A DNA stretch of 64,000 bases from Nageia nagi (lineage: Eukaryota; Pinophyta): positions 3,348,001 to 3,412,000 of the forward strand of contig JBITNC010000001.1 of assembly GCA_050084985.1 (NCBI GenBank), written 5' to 3'. Positions 11,348 to 23,084 of the stretch are shown piece after piece. The notes beneath the pieces are model-generated. The model worked only from the letters and a program-made list of their open reading frames with translations, did no database searches and had not been told where the DNA came from. The number at the start of each line of letters is the position of its first letter. The stretch's first letter is position 1. Position numbers and translations under genes: made by a program.

Positions 11348-11967
11348 AATTCATAGTTTTCACCATTGAATTTTGGCATTTCCAAATCTACTTACATGGT
11401 AATCAAAAAACAACAAATAGTCTCCTTCTGCAGAACTTGGTAAGCTTCTACAAAATATGACTAGGTGAGCTCTAATAAGCAATGAAGGCCAAGCAAGCCG
11501 ATGTATGGGCTTACTCAAGGGTCAATTAGGCATTCCTGTATGGGTGCCGCTAGCGTTGTCCATGGAGCATGTGGTTAAAGCCTATTTGGGGGTACAAGTC
11601 ATGTCCTCCTAGGGCGGTCATGGACAAACCAAATAGGTGTCAAGCAATCCCCAACCGTTTCACTAGGCCAAGTCGATGCTTACGACTAGAACCATTACAG
11701 TTGGTATAAAATAAATTCAAATCAAACTCTAGAACCAACCACAAATTTCTAAATTTCAACTAACTCTGAAACAATGTGGCAATAACCTTTGTAAGATTAC
11801 TAAACTTTCACAAATCATATGCTTGCATTCTACAATCTACATCAAACTGCTCTCTATAGAGCTCTCTAGATCTAAAAAAAATAGGATGATGCTTTGAGAT
11901 CACAATTTGCAAAACTTAGTAAATTTGTGCAAAGTACCTATAACCTATTCTAACCCATTTAAATCTA

Positions 11968-11982
11968 CAAACTCTGATACCA
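11968..11982 (-). other. Primer binding site (tRNA-Met) of copia-like element
   Basis: On the - strand this reads TGGTATCAGAGTTTG, two bases after the 5' LTR end (11985). The first eleven bases match the plant initiator tRNA-Met primer site. Confidence 0.8.
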
Positions 11983-11984
11983 TA

Positions 11985-12315
11985 TGAGAAATATAAATTA
12001 TATTCTCATATATTATTCATGAAGAGATTACACAAATACTTAGCTATGTATCTATGATAGAAAGCTGTTCTATGGAAAGCACTACTTGACAATTATCACT
12101 CTCATGATTGTTACACAAAACATTGACTAAATTCTTACTACAAATAACCAAGGACTGTTACAATATGTACTAGAAGTTACAAATAGAAAACCCACACTGT
12201 GGCATAGAAACAGATACAAAAAATAGTCAAAAATGTCAAAACATTAAAGACCAAAAGCTGCTCAAAATCCTGACGAAATGCAGATTTAACTGTCAACTAA
12301 ACTCAATTTTCAACA
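11985..12315 (-). repeat. 5' LTR of copia-like element, 331 bp
   Basis: Starts TGAGAAAT and ends TTTTCAACA on the + strand, immediately followed by the ATGTT duplication at 12316-12320. Confidence 0.85.
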
Positions 12316-12320
12316 ATGTT

Positions 12321-13491
12321 TAGGTTGAAGTTTTTATAGAAAAGTAATTTTCTTTCAATTTTATATTATCTTCACTTCAAAAAATATTCTTTGGTGTTAA
12401 TATAACAAATTAAACACGGTGTTAGTTCTTAAGTAACTTGGGGAAAAAATACCAAGAGTTCATTTAATGGTATCAACATCACAATATGCTTATAAACTTT
12501 AAGCATGAAGTATGATATTCAAAAAAGTACATACATTAAATTAATAATTTAATGTAAATTATATGATATAGATCCAAATAAAATATTTATATGAAATCAA
12601 CATACATATTATTCTAAATAAAAAGTAATTTTGAAATTAAATTAACTTGCAAAGTGTATGCACTAAAAGCTTTACCCGATCAAAGTTCCGGGATAGAACT
12701 AGGTAAAGTTGAGCTAGTGTAGTCATGAAATGATAATAAAAAAGTAGCAGAAAATATTTCAAAATTATATTCTTACACTAGCTTATAGGTATGACGCAAG
12801 GAATCAAACATTTTCAAATTATATTCCTATGATACTCCTACAATAAGCCAGCATAAATATATCATGAGATAAAAGCGTTGAAAGCAAATGAACCAAGTGC
12901 ATTATATTAGAATACAACTACCAAGAAATATAAAACATCCAAATTTGTGTGTGAAAATGTATTTTTGTGCATTGTGCCGTTACTAACTCTTCACAAAAAA
13001 ATTAATCTTTGGAAGTACATTGAATCCCAATGTCATTCAAAATGCAGAAATATAAAAGATACTCCAAGATAAACGAAATCATAAACAATGGCACCAATGG
13101 CTTTATATTCAATAACATCAACAAGATTATCAACTTCTAACAGAGAATAGTTGAAAAACTCCATACTTTGTAAAATCGCATTACAAAGGCATAATCAAAA
13201 TCCAAATCAAACTATGATATCTAACTTCTTGAGAGCTTCCCCCATTCATGCTTACCATCTATGCAGTGCTATACATGTAAAATTAGTTATGCTCCGCTCT
13301 TAAATAACTCTAGAACAAAAGAAATTTAAGATATCTTTGTTATCTAGTCCGTGTGATCTGTTCAAATGAAAAGGCCCAAATAACACCACTTACCGCAGTG
13401 GACTATACTATACCACTCAAGTGGCAGAATGTTTATAGAAGTTTTAAATAAATCTTCTCTAAATTAAAAGGTAGTGTGAAAATAAAACATT
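12321..13491. other. 3' flank of SmG, no gene seen
   Basis: AT-rich. It contains an inverted repeat, AGCTAGTGTA at 12712-12721 with its complement at 12774-12783, and an overlapping imperfect hairpin at 12661-12718. No canonical AATAAA poly(A) signal was seen immediately downstream of the SmG stop on the - strand. Confidence 0.4.
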
Positions 13492-13551
13492 TTATGTTTT
13501 GTTGACTGGTTCCAAAGCTTCAATCATCACAACACTATTTCCTCTGATAAC
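13492..13551 (-). CDS. SNRPG: SmG exon 4
   Basis: Codes residues 61-79 and the stop (TAA at 13494-13492). The acceptor TGTTGCAG precedes 13551; phase 0. Contains the RGN of the Sm2 motif. Confidence 0.95.
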   Translation of the reverse strand, partial: VIRGNSVVMIEALEPVNKT

Positions 13552-16500
13552 CTGCAACATACTATTTTTTTGTTAAATAGGTATTTTGATAAACCATGTG
13601 CCACAAATAGTTGTTGAAAATCCTTGGGGAAAAAAGGGCGACTTACCACCATGCCTATCTCATTTCTTTCATTGCCATTGATTTCGACTGTACCATCGAT
13701 CACCAAATTCATGAACTGGTCAAATCCTCTTAAAGTACCAACCACCATTCGATTGGCATTCAATTTTACTAGAGAATGCAAAGCAATCAATGAATTAGAT
13801 GATTAGTAACTAACACAAATATTAGCCACCCAATCATTGCTAGAACTTATGTCCAATCTAAGCAAATACATCTATATCAATCAATTCAAAACTTCAATCT
13901 AACTCTACCAAACAAAAAACTATTCCAAGTGTTTTGAAAGCAACGAAACTATTCAATCAAGATTTACTGGTGTACAAAGCAATAAAAGTTCAATATAAGA
14001 CTCTTCTGTATATATAAGTTCACATAACAAACAATATAAAAATACATATTACTGGTGCCAAACTTCTGCTGATAAATCTGTACCTTTTTCTGGCACCACT
14101 GGTACAAAATCACTAAAAACAAACAGATATTGGATGGAATTTCTTTGACTTTCCAAACAAAGGATTATATGTCCTAGAGTATATCCTACATAATTGATTA
14201 GGGACAAAATGTTAATGTTAGAAATATTCAAGTGAAGATATTATTGCTCTGCAAGAATTTGATCTTTGCCCCCTAAAGCATTAAGGGTAAAGCCAGTCCC
14301 AACCATTTACACCCATTAAAGGTCATCTCAAGGCCCTTTTTGTTTTATACCTCGTGAATTTGGGAGGAAGCCAGCAACAATTTTCCAACTGTGGAACAAA
14401 TTTCACTTCACTTGTTCAATCTACTTCATTGACAATGATTAACTAATTGTACATAGAAGTATGTTGGTTATCAAAATAAGTCGTTACGAATTGAATATAT
14501 ATTTATATAATTAGAAAAACAAAAAATTATCCCTCAAACGACACAATAAACAAAAATTTATCTTCATAAAAATCAGTTCCTATCAATTGAGACCTTGGAT
14601 ATTCGTCAGTCTTTTATACATCTTTCATCCTAATAGTACTGAATTCTTACCAAGCCACAAATTGTACAATTTGGCAGATGCAAGCTGTGCATCCCTTTCA
14701 GTGCAGTTAACACTTAACATCTAACACTCACAATTTCATCTTACATCTTAAAGACATTTCCTTACATTATCAGAAGAATATCTCAACATATATGCCAGAA
14801 CATCCAGATTGATTTTTGATATTCAAAAGATATTTCTCTCAAAATGTCTCTAAACAGCTTCTACCTGTGGATCATTACAGTTCCTATTTTCCATACAAGT
14901 ACAAGTGATAATATACTCCAGCATAGGTAAGAGGAATGCAACCATTGTAAGTGGACATAAAAGACACTAAAAGAGACGTATTGGACACACGTAACTGTCT
15001 ATGTTTTTTTGCTACCTGTCCTTAAGGCTACAAGCAATATTGCAATGTCAAGGTTCATTGTCCCTGTCTCCTTAAGTACAAACATGACATACACAAATAA
15101 GGTTACAAATGTTTCCCATTAACAAAACAAGAAGTTATTGATCAAGACCATTTCCATAAAAGGGGCTGGCACAATTCAAATTACATTGAAAGTTTGCAAG
15201 TACATGATATCTGATCTCAAATAGATATGCCACTCTTGCATGTGCAAATAGATTTCAAGGATTCAACAATTATGAGCCTCTATGGTATCGAGACTAAACC
15301 TTTCTGAAGGTAAAGAAGGATGTAAACACCAAAGTCATATATTTATAAAATGGTACAGAGACAAGATGAAATACAAGAAGCATAGAACATCATACTGCAG
15401 AGCAAGGCAAGTTGTAACATTCTGCTCATAAGGTGCTGTTAGAAAATTAAAAAGGCATAAATGTAATTTGACAGTTTTCATTTTAAAGAAATAAATTGTT
15501 TTATCTTTGTCCATATATAGTTTCTCACACAGGATGGATCGCAATAGGAGTTCTTATTCTGATTTGACATTAGAAGGCTTTACTGTGGTCTTGAAAGTTT
15601 TATTCTCAATGCAAGCCAAATATTCTATAGAATGTATGAATGGATGGAAAAGTTTTCAATACATTTCATTGTACCTTCATGATGATACTAGTTTCTATCA
15701 AACCAAATGCCTGAAAATTATGCACATAGACTGGTAATTTAACTTTATAATGTAATTTACAGAAGCTAAAGAAACATAGACCAATTTCTCTACCATGAAG
15801 CTTGTTTTGATCACGCAAACTACATAAACTACAAACAAAACGATAGTAATTCTAAACAAATTAACTGTCTTATACTTTCAAATTTCCACTGTTGAAACAT
15901 CTAACAAGGTAATTGATATAACCTAAAAGAACATTAAACTATTGCTTCTACCATGAAATCCGTTTCTAATAGAGAGACTTGACAAACTATAATGAATCCT
16001 GTGAATTACAAAACTAACAAATCTCATTGAATACAGTTGCTAAGCATCTGGAAATGATGCTATGTTAGGGAGTTATCTCTCTTCTGTTGGAAAAAAACCA
16101 AAAAGAGGCACATCCTGTAGGGCAGATTTTAAAAAGAGCTTCATTAAACCTAAAATGTGTTGCAAGTCAAAACAAGCCACTTCAAGTTGCAAGTAGCAGA
16201 CTTACTACAAAACTCTACAATTTCTTGAAAGCATACAGACAAATAAATACTTGTTTCATCTAGAAACAAGACCTAAAATGTGTTGAAAAATAAGTCGCTT
16301 CAAGTTGCAAGTAGCAGACTTACTATAAAACTATACAATTTCTTAACAGCATACAGACAATAAAATAGGGTGATGATTAACAATGACGTAGCTTATAAAG
16401 TTATTTTATCTGGAAACAAGACACAGTGACATTGAATCCATTATCTCTGCTCCTCGGTGTCTTCTATTTGTCACTACTGCTAACCAATCCGAAACAGTTT

Positions 16501-18213
16501 GAAAGCTAAACTCAGCACTCTTATCTGTATACTGTGACAAACTGCACAATTCCAGTTTCTATCACAAGTTACAAATTCATGCATTAAATGGATTATAGTG
16601 GTTTAAAATAAACAAGTGGCAACACCAATCACTTAAGTATAAACTTCCTCGAAGCAATTATTTACGTTGTAGATTATATTGACTGAATGACAAACATTAT
16701 CAACAACTAGAGTCAAACTGTTTGGAAAACTTGGCCTTGACCATTATACAATAAGATACATAAAAGAAGTGTCAGGCCATTGTCATATTTGAGTCTTGAC
16801 TGATTGCTTTCATGACAACCCAAACTGACAAAAGAAAAACAAAAAATATTGAAATAGGAAGGGTACAAGCCCCAAACAAATGTTGGAGTTCAGTTGTTAA
16901 ATTTTACAAGTTTGGCAAGTACAAGTAAATAAACTTGCCGGTACAATACAAACAAGTTATTTAAATTTGCCTTTTTAAATTTTTGAAGTTCACGGTGTTT
17001 AGCACGGAGTTTTCACCAAGCGTTTCCGAAGCTTTCTCTTTGGTATTTTGCCTACAACTTTCTTTTAGTAGAATTTTTGCAACTTAATACATTCTGTTTT
17101 AATATATTTTATTTGCCAAAGTCCACGAATTTAACTTGGTGGAAGGCTTCCCATGTTTTTAAAAAGACCAAATCCAACTGCGATATAATGTTAGAAATAA
17201 AAAAGAAACATGATAATAAGAAAACACAAAGTCTAACATTCAAATCACCATAACAAAACAAGGGGGGTCACTTGCCTAAAGTCAAGCTGGCTGGGATGTG
17301 AAACCAATAATATTTACTTTTATTTCAAAAAAAACTACCAGATTTCATTCGTCGAATATCAGTATGAATTCAGGCACATAAACATAAAGGCACCCACGCA
17401 ATCTATTCATTGTATGACTAAATGTCAAAAACTTACAATAATTATGAACTCTTAAAGCCAAACGGCACCACATAATCTAATAACAACTCAAAACTGCTTA
17501 TAAATTTTTACAAATTGATAAACAAAAAAGGATGAAGCGTCATAAAAACTCACTGTTAAGTTTCTTGTCCATGTACCTGAAATTCAACCAACGTATACCC
17601 CGGTAAGTCTGCGATCTTAAGGACCGAATTAAGGTAGCATAAAATTCACCCAATAGAAAAGAAAACTGCCCCAATATCAAATCAAAAACTACCCTTACCC
17701 AAAAGACATTAAAATCAAAAAATAAACTGGCTCGATACGAGGCCTAATAATAGCCCTTGAACCCTTAAAACCAAAAACCTTATTGGATTAAAAATAAATA
17801 AACAATACTCATATATAGTTAAAAAAAAAGGGTTCAATATGGCACGGAAAAGTAGCCCTTAAATCCAAAAAACCTAAAACCCGCTTTCAGTCAATAAGAA
17901 TGAAAAACCCTGCCTCAACAAGATACAAAAAACCTGTCCCTTAAACCCTGAAACCATAAAAACCCACTTCCAAGCAATGAAAAAATCTACATAACCAAAA
18001 CTGAAGTATACCAAACACTTATTAACCCGTTTTTAATAACCCTTTTTCTGAACCAAATCTGCATTATCCCAAACACAACATGAAAATCATCTGCATATGC
18101 AAGTCTAGCAAAAATGGGCATTCCTAGAAGTTAAATGGACAGCTATGTTGAAAAAGTGTAAAATGGAAAGCTACTTACTTTTTGAGATCTGGGGGTTGCC
18201 CTGACTTGCTCAT
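13492..18213 (-). CDS. SNRPG: Small nuclear ribonucleoprotein G (SmG), four exons
   Basis: Spliced gene for a 79-aa Sm protein. Joining 18213-18179, 17576-17554, 13768-13647 and 13551-13492 gives one open frame of 240 bases including TAA. All introns are GT-AG (602, 3785 and 95 bp). The product has the whole Sm fold: MDKKL at 14-18, [20 protein letters not shown] at 21-40 (Sm1), NEIGMV near 55-60, and the Sm2 signature IRGN at 62-65 ending in EALEPV. SmG is one of seven proteins of the Sm ring on U1, U2, U4 and U5 snRNAs; it acts in snRNP assembly and pre-mRNA splicing in the nucleus. Length equals the family norm and no lesion is visible. LSm7 is the main alternative, but the sequence is clearly SmG. 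Confidence 0.95.
13647..13768 (-). CDS. SNRPG: SmG exon 3
   Basis: 122 bases coding residues 20-60, the main Sm1 block. Acceptor CTCTAG before 13768, donor GTAAGT after 13647. The first codon is split with exon 2. Confidence 0.95.
16149..16421. repeat. Tandem duplication in SmG intron 2
   Basis: The 123-bp segment 16149-16271 is repeated from 16272; the second copy is interrupted near 16366 by about 30 extra bases before its tail (near 16405-16421). The copies differ at scattered positions. The rest of the 3.8-kb intron holds no recognised coding sequence or clear transposon. Confidence 0.75.
17554..17576 (-). CDS. SNRPG: SmG exon 2, a 23-base microexon
   Basis: Codes the YMDKKLN segment plus one base on each side. 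Acceptor TTTCAG and donor GTGAGT are clean, and the exon restores both phase and the expected family sequence, so its identity is secure despite its size. Confidence 0.93.
18179..18213 (-). CDS. SNRPG: SmG exon 1
   Basis: ATG at 18213-18211 in a purine-poor GCCACC context; codes [11 protein letters not shown] plus two bases of the next Lys. The donor is GTAAGT. No earlier in-frame ATG fits the family. Confidence 0.93.
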
Positions 18214-18283
18214 GGTGGCCTAAATCTCCCTGAAAATAAAATGGTGGATAATGCGCGCCCGAATGCCAAAACGCTGAAATCGT

Positions 18284-18300
18284 CGTCTCCTTTGGAGACG
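18284..18300. promoter_or_regulatory. Perfect hairpin upstream of the SmG start
   Basis: CGTCTCC, a TTT loop, then GGAGACG, about 70 bases upstream of the SmG ATG. It probably falls in the 5' UTR or core promoter. No regulatory role is known to me; it may be chance. Confidence 0.4.
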
Positions 18301-19408
18301 AAAACTTCTGAAGTTATTTGTAGAAAATGAGGAGGTAAAAAGTTAAGTGGAATACCAAATAAAAATGATTACATGATGAAATGTTGAACTTCTTTTAAAT
18401 ATTTTTTTCTTTTCTTTTAAATTATTAACGTCGATAATTGTTTTCTAGTTAACATCGATAGATGTTCTTTAGCTGTAGCATGTGAGTTCAGCTGTTAAGA
18501 AAAAAAAATCAAAAAATATAACTATAGCATTAAAATAATATATAAAATAATTAATATATAATATTAAATAAAATAAATTAATATATAACATAAATAAATT
18601 AATATATAAATTAACATTAAAATAAATGTCAAAAAATATCAATAATGAGATAAATGTGTAAAGAATAATATCTCACGGTATTTTTTTTATATAGAGAGAG
18701 GTATATCAAAGCTAGTTATTATTAAGTAGCATCGTTGATCATATAATAAAATATGGCGTAGCTAGGAGATGGTTCACTATTTTGATAACCTCGTAAGCTA
18801 ACAAATTTTAATACATTTGTACATTTTTCAATCGATTATATTTTCTTTCGGATGGACATATTCACAAAGTTAACATGTAATAGTAGTTTTACAAATATTA
18901 AAAAAAAATCATCCCAAAACACAAATTCACAAAGATTTCCAAAATGATGTTTCAAAGATTCAAACCCAAGTTGCTTGGTCCAAAGTTTAACATCTTAACC
19001 TCTACACCAACATTTCATTCAATAACATGTCTTTCAAAGTTTTAATTTATCTTTCACTTGACATATTCGTGAAGTTATTATTGTATATTAAATTCACGAA
19101 TATGCTTCAAATGATAAAAATATATTAAAAAAAACATTAGGAAAAAAATTTCAACTTATCAAAAATTTCTCATATTTTAGCATGTATCTTGAGTGTATAG
19201 ATGTTGTAAAGTCATCACTTCCACCATCTCTTGAATCATTGTGTTTGAGTCGAGTTTGAGTTCCTTGGCCCCTAAACTTTTCTTCAAAGGATTCACAAAT
19301 TTATCAGGTTTTACCACGAGTTCAAAGCAAACATGTGTCTCTTTCCTAACACAAGCTTCCATAGATTGAAAATCCTTTACTTCAGGAGCATTAGTTTGTT
19401 CATAGATA
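18301..19408. other. AT-rich intergenic DNA
   Basis: Upstream of SmG on the - strand. It includes an A/T-only-like tract with repeated TTAATATATAA (about 18530-18620). No gene or RNA was recognised. Confidence 0.4.
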
Positions 19409-20070
19409 TCAATATCTTAGATAGGTGAATCCTGCATATCTCGTGATGTTCCCTTCGATGAGTCTATTTGTCCAGAATGAGGGTGGATGCTTGGACAAAT
19501 ATGTTTTAGATGTTTGTATCTTTGACAACAAAAAATAATGCATGGAAAAGTTTTCAAATTCAATCTTCTGAGTCCATTCCCCCCATTTCGAACACAACTT
19601 TATGGATTGTGGCCATGAGGAAAATATCTTCATCCATACCGCCAAGCGATCTTTACTCATGCTTTGGGTTTTGACCAGGTTCTCCTTAGTTTGAGGGTCT
19701 AAAAATAAAACTTATCCAATGGCATCCCCTATTTACTTGAACATTTTTTCTCCCCAAAGCTCCAAAGGAAGGGTGCACAAGTTGATACTTGATCCAAACT
19801 GGATAACCTTCAACCCCTTCTTCGAGCAGATTAAACCCAAGCTTCCAAGGGTACACAAAAATATCATGCTCAGCATAGAACCATTGGTGTTTGTATTTAA
19901 GAATATTGTTTCTCCTCTTTTATTCAGGGAATTCAACTACAAAGAAGTTTTTTGGAATCAAATTTATAGTTACAGTATCACACCACTGATCAAACATGAA
20001 TTCTTCAAGTTTCTCCCAACAAGGGCTCTTCCTCCACATCTCATAGATGATTGCATTCTTAAATAGTTTA
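19409..20070 (-). pseudogene. LINE ORF1 / DUF4283-type gag remnant
   Basis: Reading the - strand with frame changes gives the DUF4283 plan: YEMWRKSPCWEKL and TINLIPKNFFVVEFP near 20040-19935, QWFYAEHDIFVYPWKLGFN near 19870, PVWIK near 19810, then LCTLPLELWGEKMF near 19745. The downstream open piece 19660-19409 continues with KDRLAVWMKIFSSWPQSIKL, WTQKIEFENF and a decayed CCHC-like knuckle. This N-terminal protein is typical of plant LINEs and some related elements. At least two frameshifts and stops are present; no endonuclease or RT was found beside it. Confidence 0.6.
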
Positions 20071-21385
20071 TCATTATCTAGTTTCGAATTTGAATCCTAT
20101 ACAAAGACCATAGGGAAAAGATCACTTCCCAAGAGGCCAGCTTCCAACTCCATCATTCTATTATCTTCTATTAGTTCCAATGTTCATTACTCACCAAATC
20201 TAAGCATTGTAATTTCACTTCGATACTTGCTTCCATCTTTTCCCTAATCTCTCACATTATCATTATGTTGGTTCTATTAATGTATTGATAAAATAAGTTT
20301 TTACCAATTTTATTTTTGAATTTAAGCAACATAGAAATCTTATAGTTAAACATTATAATGATTTTTAAGGTAGGATACTCAAGGATTAAAGACTTGCATT
20401 TGAGTTTATAAGGAAATGTTAGATATTATCATCTAATAAGATTTTTTTGTAAGGTAAATTAAAGGATTTTTTAAAACAAGGACTCAAATTCTATATCTAC
20501 ATTGAAGGTATCAAAAATAAATTCCAATAAAAGCTTCTACAGTTATATACATTGGCCTAATTATCTTTTCATTTTTCCTTTGATAATTTATCAAAGAGCT
20601 CTTGCTCTTATTATAGCTTCAACCATGGGAAATTTTTTTGGTTGTCCTTTGTAATATTGAGGATGATCCAATGATTATAGCAGGTTGGATATGCTTCTTT
20701 AATGAAGAAGAGGATAAATTATCAAGGTTGATACTCATCTTTCACTTCATTGGTATTCTTTTCATCCCTCTCATGGTTCTAGATTTAGGCTTGACCATAG
20801 CTTCAAATATTGGGCTTGTTTTTTAGGGGCATTCTACTATAGTTGTTGTGATTGTAGAAGCCTTTATGGTTGGACTCTCACCTTCATCTTCATGGTTAAC
20901 TGTATATATGGATAAACCAATTTCCACCACATGGGCTTGACTTATAAGTTAAATAGGAGTATTATAGGAGCTTGAAGGAATTTTTTCCAATTTAAAAAAC
21001 ATCCATATTGTTTCTATTTTTGTCTCAGTGGAGTCTTCTTGTTCTTTTGAAGTCCAAGCTAATGAAATTGCTCCATATCATCAATAATGATTTCCACTAG
21101 ATTGGGATTCATAGTGGTTGTGGAGATTGGAGAAAGGATTGATTTGATTGGGTTTTTAAGTACATCTCCACCTCTTATAAGTATAGTTATTTCTAAAGCT
21201 ATGGTTTTAGCTTTCTTATTACCTTGATAGACCTAACAATAAATAAATAAATTCCTTTGATGCTTGATTTTTCATGTAGCTCTTTCTTTTCTCTCTTCTT
21301 CTTTCCTTTTATCTATCATCCATAGTCTAAAATGAAGTTACTCTCTAGAGAATTCAATATACTCCTAGTTTGATTCCTTCTCATC
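20071..21385. other. Unrecognised AT-rich interval
   Basis: Short open frames at 20047-20247 and 20638-20826 (+) show no family features. The part nearest 20070 may continue the LINE remnant upstream on the - strand. Nothing else was supported. Confidence 0.3.
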
Positions 21386-22260
21386 TACTTTCAAGGAAGG
21401 GGAAGATGAATTCATCTAATAAGATTTTTATTAATGACTTATAATTTGAAAATATATCAAATGGATAAGTTACATGTAATATTTTTATTAAGAAGAAAAG
21501 GAATTTGGTAAATAAAATAACATTATCATTAAAAGTTTACATTGCCATTATCATTATATGTGTATTTGAATGATTATTTCTTATATAAAGAAAATTATTA
21601 ATACAATGTATCCCAAGGATAATTGATTACAATCACTCTATAGAACCAAATCATGCACAATATGATGATATTTATTAAAACCTTCAAACAATAACTAGAA
21701 ATAAACCTAAAATGAATGATAGTGATTCCTAAACTTTTATATAAAATACTCCACAAATTTTTCCTCCATCATTTTACCAAAATTGTAGTTCCATATAATA
21801 AAATTATATGCATTCGATGGTTTGTATCCAATTGAGAGGAGAGAGGATGTTGCTCTTTTCTTGGCCAAACTCTCACGTTTATGATCATGTTGCTCTTTCA
21901 ACCTTGAAGTAAAAAGATTTTGATATTTAGTTTCCTCTACCTTGGCTTCAGCATGTTTCTTCTTCTCTATTATTCTTGCTCGTTTCCTTCACAATGTTAA
22001 ATGCATTACAAGTCTCTAAACTCTTTGGATCTTTTTTTCACTTCTTAAGTTTCTTCAATTGAAAAATTTACAAAACTATCAAATATTTATCTATTCTTGA
22101 ATCTAATATCATTAATAGATTTAAATATCTCATATAGATAGATAATCCTTTTAAACATCCTTTCAAACTCTTTGGTTTGTAGGGCCTATCAAAGATTGTA
22201 CATAAGTAAACATATGTCAATCAAGTATTTGATTGATTATTTCTCATATATTTAAGGTAT
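21386..22260. repeat. Kilobase direct duplication, copy A
   Basis: Matches 23085-24150 in the same orientation with many substitutions, including the shared GATGAATTCATCT start, the AATAACATTATCATTA step, the CAATAACTAGAAATAAA stretch and the TTGCTCTTTCAACCTTGAAG stretch. The segment 22146-22255 (ending in TTTCTCATAT) matches 23357-23450, which lies in a different order in copy B. This suggests two units of a tandem array or a rearranged transposon. Confidence 0.65.
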
Positions 22261-23084
22261 ATTATAAAATTTCCAAGCTTGTTTTAGTTATGCTACATGT
22301 TCTCATCTTTTATTTTAAAAAGAAAGGACTTAAAAATAAAGAGCAACAACATAAGAATATAGATTTAGACCCTTTAAATTTAAATAATATCTACAACCTT
22401 AACATAGCAAGTTATCTATTCTTGAGCATAAAAAAATGTTTACCCTCATAATTGTCAAAGTTATAAAGCAAAAAAATTGAAGGGTATGTGAAATTACAAA
22501 TATCATATAAAGGAAGGCTCAAAAACATTAAAAATATTGAGTCACATGTATGGTTGTACATTTATTGACAACATTCATGTAAGTTCCTCAAGGGACATGA
22601 TGGAATCCAATTCCACTTGTTTAGACTTATTATATATAAGCACCTCAATATTATCATCTTTTCTAAAGCATACATAATCTTGCACTTCCACACAATGCAT
22701 ATCCATGGAAACATCATATTCTTCTACAATGATTTTTGATATTTTTATAACTTCCTTACGAAATTGGTTGGAATGGGAAGGGTTATCAAGTTGCATAACA
22801 ATTATGTTTGCCTGTATTTTTCATAATTGAAGAAACACCACTAAAACTTTACAACTATAAACAACCAACTTGACATAGTTATCATTGAACTTTGGACTCA
22901 AAAAAGGCACCCAAGTTGAGGAATCAAATTCTTTCATGTTGTAAACCATAACACCATCACTAGAAGGTCTTTCATAAGTTGGAACAATAAAGAAATATTT
23001 TTCAAAAATAATTTCCTTTATTTTTTAGAGATAAAGCTTTGGATGCCACTTCTTGGGGAGGGGTTGGGGGAGTAACAAGGGATT
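22261..23084. other. Interval between duplicated segments
   Basis: No gene recognised. A 73-aa - strand frame (22575-22796) shows no known motif. Confidence 0.3.

Larger units (their letters stand above)
8799..12315 (-). mobile_element. Small Ty1/copia-like LTR element without pol
   Basis: Two direct LTRs (8799-9132 and 11985-12315; roughly 85 percent alike by eye) each begin TG and end CA on the + strand and are flanked by a perfect 5-bp duplication, ATGTT at 8794-8798 and 12316-12320. Read on the - strand, the 5' LTR is followed by a tRNA-Met primer binding site (11982-11968) and the 3' LTR is preceded by a purine tract (9146-9133). The internal 2.85 kb holds a copia gag-type ORF and acidic ORFs but no protease, RT or integrase. 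It is best described as a non-autonomous gag-bearing LTR element. Confidence 0.85.

Noticed and set aside
17600-17645. Resemblance to the TTAAGGTAGC step of large-subunit rRNA in SmG intron 2
   Set aside because: Only about ten bases match and neighbouring rRNA sequence is absent; chance similarity.
19719-20066. 115-aa open frame on the + strand
   Set aside because: It is antisense to the DUF4283-type remnant, whose motif order on the - strand is far more convincing.
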